Shown: in pieces, positions 59,397 to 64,000 of the stretch
How positions within the stretch are numbered: position 1 is the stretch's first letter
Layout of the letters: every line of letters begins with the position of its first letter
Assembly (NCBI GenBank): GCA_034769895.1
Contig: JAWRYS010001465.1
Span: forward strand, 271,001-335,000
Reading direction: 5' to 3'
Length of the DNA: 64,000 nucleotides
Source of the DNA: Magicicada septendecula
Lineage: Eukaryota > Arthropoda > Insecta > Hemiptera > Cicadidae
Program-made: the position numbers and the translations under genes
Notes under the pieces: generated by a model
What the model saw: the letters and a program-made list of their open reading frames with translations, nothing else
The model's database searches: none
Told to the model about the DNA's origin: nothing

Positions 59397-59931
59397 CTAG
59401 CCGAAGACACCTATCGAGAACGCTTTGCAACTTTCTTTTATGAACGGTTGCGAGGTAACCCCAGACGGGAATAGCGTAATGATCGGCAACAGGTACGCGT
59501 TGACAATCAACTTACCCAGCTTGTGGGTCATAGCCTTGTTGGCGAGTATCGGAAACAGTTGCGCGAGACGAGCGGACGCTCTCTGACGCATCGTGTCAGC
59601 GTGGGCACGCCAGGTGAGCCGACGATCAAGGTGGACACCGAGGTATTTAACTTCTCTCGACCAGGGCAGGTACGTTCTACCGAGTCTCACCCGGCCTCGT
59701 GGTTCTTTCCGGCGCTTTGAGAATAGCACCGCGGAGCTCTTGGTTTCGTTGACGGCAACTTTCCAGCTTTCCGTTCACAACGCATACGCATCGAGTGCGG
59801 GCTGGAGTCGTGGGATAGCCCTGTCAGCGTTCCGATTGGCGGTATATACCACCGTGTCGTCGGCAAACAGGGCCATCTGGACTTCAGGCTCTTTGGATGC
59901 GTCGTTAACGAACATGGAGAACAGGAGAGGC
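59397..59931 (-). pseudogene. Jockey-type RT C-terminal part, copy 1
   Basis: Read on the minus strand: VLGPLLFSMFVNDASKEPEVQMALFADDTVVYTANRN (catalytic FADD intact), LQPALDAYA, then after a frameshift SKRRKEPRGRVRLGRTYLPWSREVKYLGVHLDRRLTWRAHADTMRQRASARLAQLFPILANKAM and AYLLPIIT. It begins abruptly after the gag zinc finger, in the middle of RT. Confidence 0.8.
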
Positions 59932-59932
59932 C

Positions 59933-60640
59933 CTAGAACCTCACGCACGCTGGAGCGTTAGAGCAAGTATAAGTGTGGTGTCCGAAGCGTTGGCACCTGT
60001 GGCATTGAGACAGAGCCCCGGCAGCGCGGCTTCGTTCCACTTTAACGTGGAACCCAAAACGCCGCGTTAGAGAGAGTAGACTTTCGCCTGCCTCGCTTTT
60101 ATCCGCTAGGATACGGACCACTGGGAGTGGACGCTTTGGTCCGGCTGGGGCGTATACCCGATGAACCGAGTGAACTCGATAGCCCAGCTCGTGCAGCTCA
60201 TCGAGGGTTTCCCCGAGAGGTGATTCCACGTCCAAACCTCTGAGCACGAATGACAGAGGCTTCACGTGTTTGGGGGAGAAGGTGTGGAACTGCAGCTGAG
60301 CAGATCCCACGAATGCCATAACATGTCGATGCACGCCCATTCCGCGGACAACCATCTTGACTGTGTCGTCCCCAAGGAGCTTCATGGTCGACGTTGGCCG
60401 GGGAAAGTCTGGGCGCCGCTATTAATAGCCGGTAAAAACCGGTGACGTTGTACGCCGTGACGTTGATCTGCCGGTAACCAGGGACCTAGGGTCCGGCCTA
60501 AGCCGGACCTCGACGAGCTGGATGGGAACGCTCAGGCTATCTAACAGAGCTGGGCCAATGACCGGCTTCGTTGAATACCTCTCCTTACCAAGAGAGGTGT
60601 CGACCGGCCTCTTTACCCCGGCGATATCCAAGTTCGCTTA
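59933..60640 (-). pseudogene. Jockey-type gag (ORF1) remnant with PRE_C2HC and zinc knuckle
   Basis: The open part (60385-59933) has PLSFVLRGLDVESPLGETLDELHELGYRV, the PRE_C2HC module found before zinc knuckles in insect LINE gag proteins. It ends with CHRCQRFGHHTYTC, one CCHC knuckle (C-x2-C-x4-H-x4-C), then CSNAPACVRF. Sequence upstream to about 60640 continues gag in other frames (VTGFYRLL). Gag proteins of this kind bind the element RNA. The frame joins RT sequence directly after CVRF, where further knuckles would be expected. Confidence 0.8.
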
Positions 60641-60724
60641 CCACTGGTGGGTGTTCACAAGGACCGTCCGGGGCAGCGCTACCTTAGAGCCTGAGCGTCA
60701 GCGGTACAGATGCGCTGCGCAAAA

Positions 60725-61310
60725 TTAGCTCTGGCAGGCTAGTGCTCCTCTTCGACAGGCTAGATGACGTTGCCTGGTCCTGAGAAGGGTCGCTCGAACT
60801 GGTGGTCCTGACAAGGCCCGACGAGACTCAGCTGTACTCGAGCCAGCTACTTAGCTCATCAGCCAGCTGAGTCTTGGTCTTATTTCTTCATGTCGACTTG
60901 CTGTTGATAAATCAGCAGAGGGCCAGCAGATGTTGACTGTCCTTAGCGGCGAAGGCAGCAGGGCAGCAGCTGCGAACACTGCAAAAGCTTCCAAACGTCC
61001 TGAGAAGAGTAGGCCAGGAGAGGAGATCCTTTCTGGTCGAGAGCTGGATGCAAGTGTCTGCGAAGTGAAGTGTCTCAATGAATAGAGGACGACGCTCTGG
61101 GCTGTGCGGTTGTGCGTCGCAGAGACGAACCGCTCGGTATCTGAGTTCCGAGCTACCTTCTGGAGCTCCTGCCTCGTGGCCCTGCCCAAGTACTGCGTGT
61201 GCTCTATAGCAGGCCGATTCTCGGCTGTTGTGCTAGCCTACACTAGCGCACTATACACCGAGGGCTTTTCCACGAATCACCTGGACGTATACGGTATCTG
61301 CCCAGCCCAG
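60725..61310 (-). other. 3' untranslated region of Jockey-type copy 2
   Basis: Non-coding. From about 61080 it is similar to 59034-59400. The part 60725-61075 has no clear partner. Confidence 0.5.
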
Positions 61311-62746
61311 CTACAAGAGGATTGTCTGGGAACCTCGCCGCACGTGCATAAAATTTACGTGCAAGAGCCTGAATGTTTCGTTTAAGGAGCGGAGGCCAAG
61401 TCCTCTCCTTAGAAGGCATGATGAGAAGCGACGGGGGACTTTGGCCGCTAGCCGAAGACCCCTGTCGAGGACGCTTTCCAACTTATTTTTATGCATTGCG
61501 GCGAGGTAACCCCAAACCGGGCAAGCGTAGGTAATGACCGGCAGCAAATATGCGCCGACGATCATCTTGCGCAATTTCCTGGTCATGGCTGAGCTGATCA
61601 GGATTGGAAACAGTAAGCTCAGAAGAGCGGATGCTCGCTTAAGAACTGTCTGAGCGTGGGTACGCCAGGTGAGCCGACGGTCGAGGTGTAATCCGAGGTA
61701 CTTGACCTCGTTGGACCAGCGCAAGTACGTTCTGCCGATACGTAACTGCCTAACAGGGTGCTTCCGTCGCTTCGAGAATTCGACGGCACACTCTTGGTAG
61801 CGTTGAGTTGCACTCTCCAATTTTCAGTCCAGTCCCCGAGCGTGTCGAGCTGGCGCTGCAGTCGTAAGACGGCTCTTTCTACATGACGATCGGCCGTAAA
61901 TACGGCCGTGTCGTCCCCAAAGAAGGCCACCCGGACTCCAGGCTGTCTCGGCACGTCGTTGACGTAGAGTGAGAACAGAAGGGGGCCAAGAACACTACCT
62001 TGAGAGACGCCGGCTGTGATTCGTCTCTCGGAAGAGACTGAATCTCCAACTCTCACGCAGAAGGTCCTCTCCGTCAGAAAGCTAGCAACCAGATGGAGGT
62101 AGCAGTCCGGGAGCTGGACTTCCCTAAGCTTGAATAATAGGCCAACATGCCATACGCTGTCGAAGGATTTTTCAACATCTAATGCCCCACACGGAAGCCG
62201 AAATGTTCAGGGACCAGCACGTCAAAGTTGGTTAGATGTTCTCGTACACGACGCTGTACGAGACGCTCAAAATCCTTGGACGTAGCGGAGAGTAGGCTGA
62301 TAGGCCGGAGGTTGTCGGGGCGGGAACCATCCTTTCCCTGCTTCGGGATCACGATGACCGTCGCCTTTCGCCATTTCTTGGGAAAGTAGGCCTGTCTGAG
62401 ACAAGCGTTGAACAAATCAGTCAAGAATTGAACTCCAGGCTCGGGAAGAAGTAAGTCGTAGAACGGTGTTCGTGACACCGTCCGGGCCTGGAGCTTTTCT
62501 TGGCTGAAGTTCAGCGAGCCGATCTGAGACCACTTCCAAAGAGATGGGTTCGGGCTCCGCCGTGATCGGAAGAGACAGAAAGTCTTCCACAGCCATCTCG
62601 ACTTGTTCGTCGAAGTCCCAGTCCATGGGCGGGTTGGGAGCGAACTGTCGCTCGAAACAGAAGCCCAAGTACTCGGCCTTCTCCTCCAATGAATAGAGGA
62701 GGAGAAAACCGCCTGTTAAATAGTATTTAAAATACTGTCCTCCCAA
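61311..62746 (-). pseudogene. Jockey-type RT, copy 2, frameshifted
   Basis: Minus-strand segments in order: EEKAEYLGFCFERQFAPNPP, DRLAELQPRKAPGPDGVTN, then after a shift FLTDLFNACLRQAYFPKKWRKATVIVIPKQGKD and NLRPISLLSATSKDFERLVQRR. After another shift come RVGDSVSSERRITAGVSQGSVLGPLLFSLYVNDVP and VAFFGDDTAVFTADRHVERA, then the thumb region with EVKYLGLHLDRRLTWRTH, ITYACPVWGYLA and LRLAAKVPRRFS. The catalytic box is FGDD instead of the usual FADD. At least three frame breaks and a 5' truncation near 62700 make it inactive. Copy 1 lies downstream in the same orientation. Confidence 0.85.
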
Positions 62747-62749
62747 GTC

Positions 62750-63345
62750 AATCAGGTAACACTATATGCTGAGTGGTTGATGCTGCTGTCCAGCTGAGAT
62801 CGTGCTGGTATGTAGGTTTATATAAGTGGGCCTTCTAAGGCAAAATACATAGTCTGTATCCCATCACTGGGTGAATTGGCGGATAACGTGCCAATTGTTC
62901 CCGACACTGATGTTGGTGAGGTCAAAACGTCTGTCGACACACAAACGCTAGACCACGGCCTGACAGCCCGGCAAACAATGTCTCCAACTATGTGGACGCC
63001 GGCCTTAGGAACGCCAACTTGTTTTATTCCTTGTTGAGTTCCGTCCTGTTCCTCTAAAGGAGTCGGCTGCGCACGTATAAGTGTAAACAACACATAAAAC
63101 TAAATGTTTCCATTTGTTGATTCCAACGGAACTGTCGGTTGTCCTGAAGGAAGAACTTACCATAATGTCTGACGTGTTTTAGACTGATGCGCGCCTAAAC
63201 ATAGGAACCAGCAGACAGAATTGCGTCCGTGATTATACAGACTTTATGATAACAAAACGTTTGGCAGGATACGTAATAAGTTTTCTACGATTACATGGAT
63301 AGCGAAACACTTAAAACTACTAAAAAAAAACCAACAGTCATTAGT
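62750..63345. other. Intron sequence after the LINE block
   Basis: No gene supported. The minus-strand frame 63093-62818 shows no known family. Confidence 0.35.
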
Positions 63346-63349
63346 TATA

Positions 63350-63653
63350 CGAAATTTTAACATTGAAAATGTTTATAAGGACGTGTCGCACATTTGCGGC
63401 CGATCGCTGGTGCGTTATCGAAAATGGGAACCGGTGAGTTTCCATAGAAACTAATTCTTTGTTATCAATAACGTAGTACGCATATAAAACTTCGCTTGTG
63501 AATGCGACTACATTTAACTTGTAATCTGTACATTGGTAAATGAAGAATGAATTCATTGATTGGTGAATGAACATAAATATATATATTTTTAGATTTATTG
63601 AAGCATTTTCAATGCCCTTCTCTGTGCATTGCATTTGTGCAATGACTGTAAAT
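63350..63653 (-). repeat. Interspersed repeat R5, copy 2 (inverted)
   Basis: Reverse complement of 16111-16440 with high identity over about 305 bp, including 'gcggccgatcgctggtgcgtta'. The higher identity than the other dispersed pairs suggests a younger family. Confidence 0.75.
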
Positions 63654-63659
63654 TTTTAT

Positions 63660-64000
63660 TTACTTTCATATTTTTGATATTTTAAAATTGTATTTATTAA
63701 AAGTCTAGTTATTAAAAGCGTAATAAAGCAAAATTATTAAATGTTTAATTATTACTTATTAAGCACAGAGCATCTCTCTAACGGAAACTTTATTGGCTGT
63801 CTTCTACCAAACATCTAAATTAAGAAAAACTGCTGTAATGCTATTATTACCCAAGATATTAAAATAGTAAGTCATAATCTATTTGTTGCTGCGCTGTAAC
63901 TCGGCTTATTGCTTTCAGCAAATAACTCTTTATACGAGCAATTAAAACCATCTGTAATGCCAACTCGCACGAGTTTACGACTTTTCATATTCAAACAGAA
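63660..64000. other. AT-rich intron end of window
   Basis: No feature seen. Confidence 0.35.

Larger units (their letters stand above)
58660..60720 (-). mobile_element. Jockey-type LINE copy 1, internally deleted
   Basis: GC-rich block in an AT-rich intron. Minus-strand order is gag remnant (60720-59933), RT end (59931-59397), then 3' untranslated region (59397 to about 58660). The 3' region shares long matches with copy 2 ('ttggccgctagccgaagac.cct.tcgag', 'cacctggac.t...ggta'). Endonuclease and most RT are missing. Confidence 0.75.

Noticed and set aside
59201-60728. Plus-strand frames in the GC-rich LINE block
   Set aside because: Antisense of the Jockey-type gag and RT; GC-rich sequence leaves long chance frames.

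Overview
This 64 kb window is AT-rich eukaryotic nuclear DNA, most likely from an arthropod and probably an insect. The evidence is one very large exon with splice signals, long intron-like flanks, and a dense mix of animal transposon families: Penelope-like elements, Jockey- and RTE-type LINEs, Ty3/gypsy LTRs, mariner, pogo-like, piggyBac-like and PIF/Harbinger-like. Nothing indicates operons or bacterial genes. The species cannot be fixed from the sequence alone.

Only one host gene is supported. Positions 52935-56329 (+) are the first coding exon of a giant Fat-like cadherin (FAT1/2/3 type, Drosophila kugelei/fat2). It has a signal peptide, about nine complete cadherin repeats and a clean phase-1 splice donor. 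No later exon lies in the window, so 56330-64000 reads as its intron. Most of the upstream sequence is either its 5' intron or intergenic.

Everything else is mobile or repeat DNA. Region 1-17.4 kb holds pairs of old dispersed repeats at a spacing of about 9-10 kb, simple repeats, a Penelope (PLE) fragment, a LINE 3' end, a short satellite and a solo LTR. Region 17.4-19.6 kb is a piggyBac-like pseudogene split by an RTE-type LINE. Region 20.4-27.0 kb is a two-copy tandem duplication. Copy A took a solo LTR, an internally deleted mariner and a short LINE. Copy B took a different insertion of about 1.8 kb, so each copy acts as the empty site for the other. Region 28.2-33.9 kb carries two PLEs: one with a long unbroken RT plus GIY-YIG reading frame, and one frameshifted copy flanked by its own inverted 3' end.

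Region 37.3-40.2 kb has a pogo-like transposase remnant and a gypsy pol remnant. Region 41.6-45.2 kb is a three-level nest, with a Harbinger-like element inside a gypsy-type LTR inside a PLE-type inverted repeat. Region 58.6-62.8 kb is a GC-rich block with two decayed Jockey-type LINE copies on the minus strand.

The most interesting signal is a set of hammerhead-ribozyme-like motifs (CTGANGA, a hairpin, GAAA, a palindrome, then TC or TT) at or near PLE-type ends. The palindrome differs from locus to locus but stays self-complementary in the best copy of each, which suggests selected structure.
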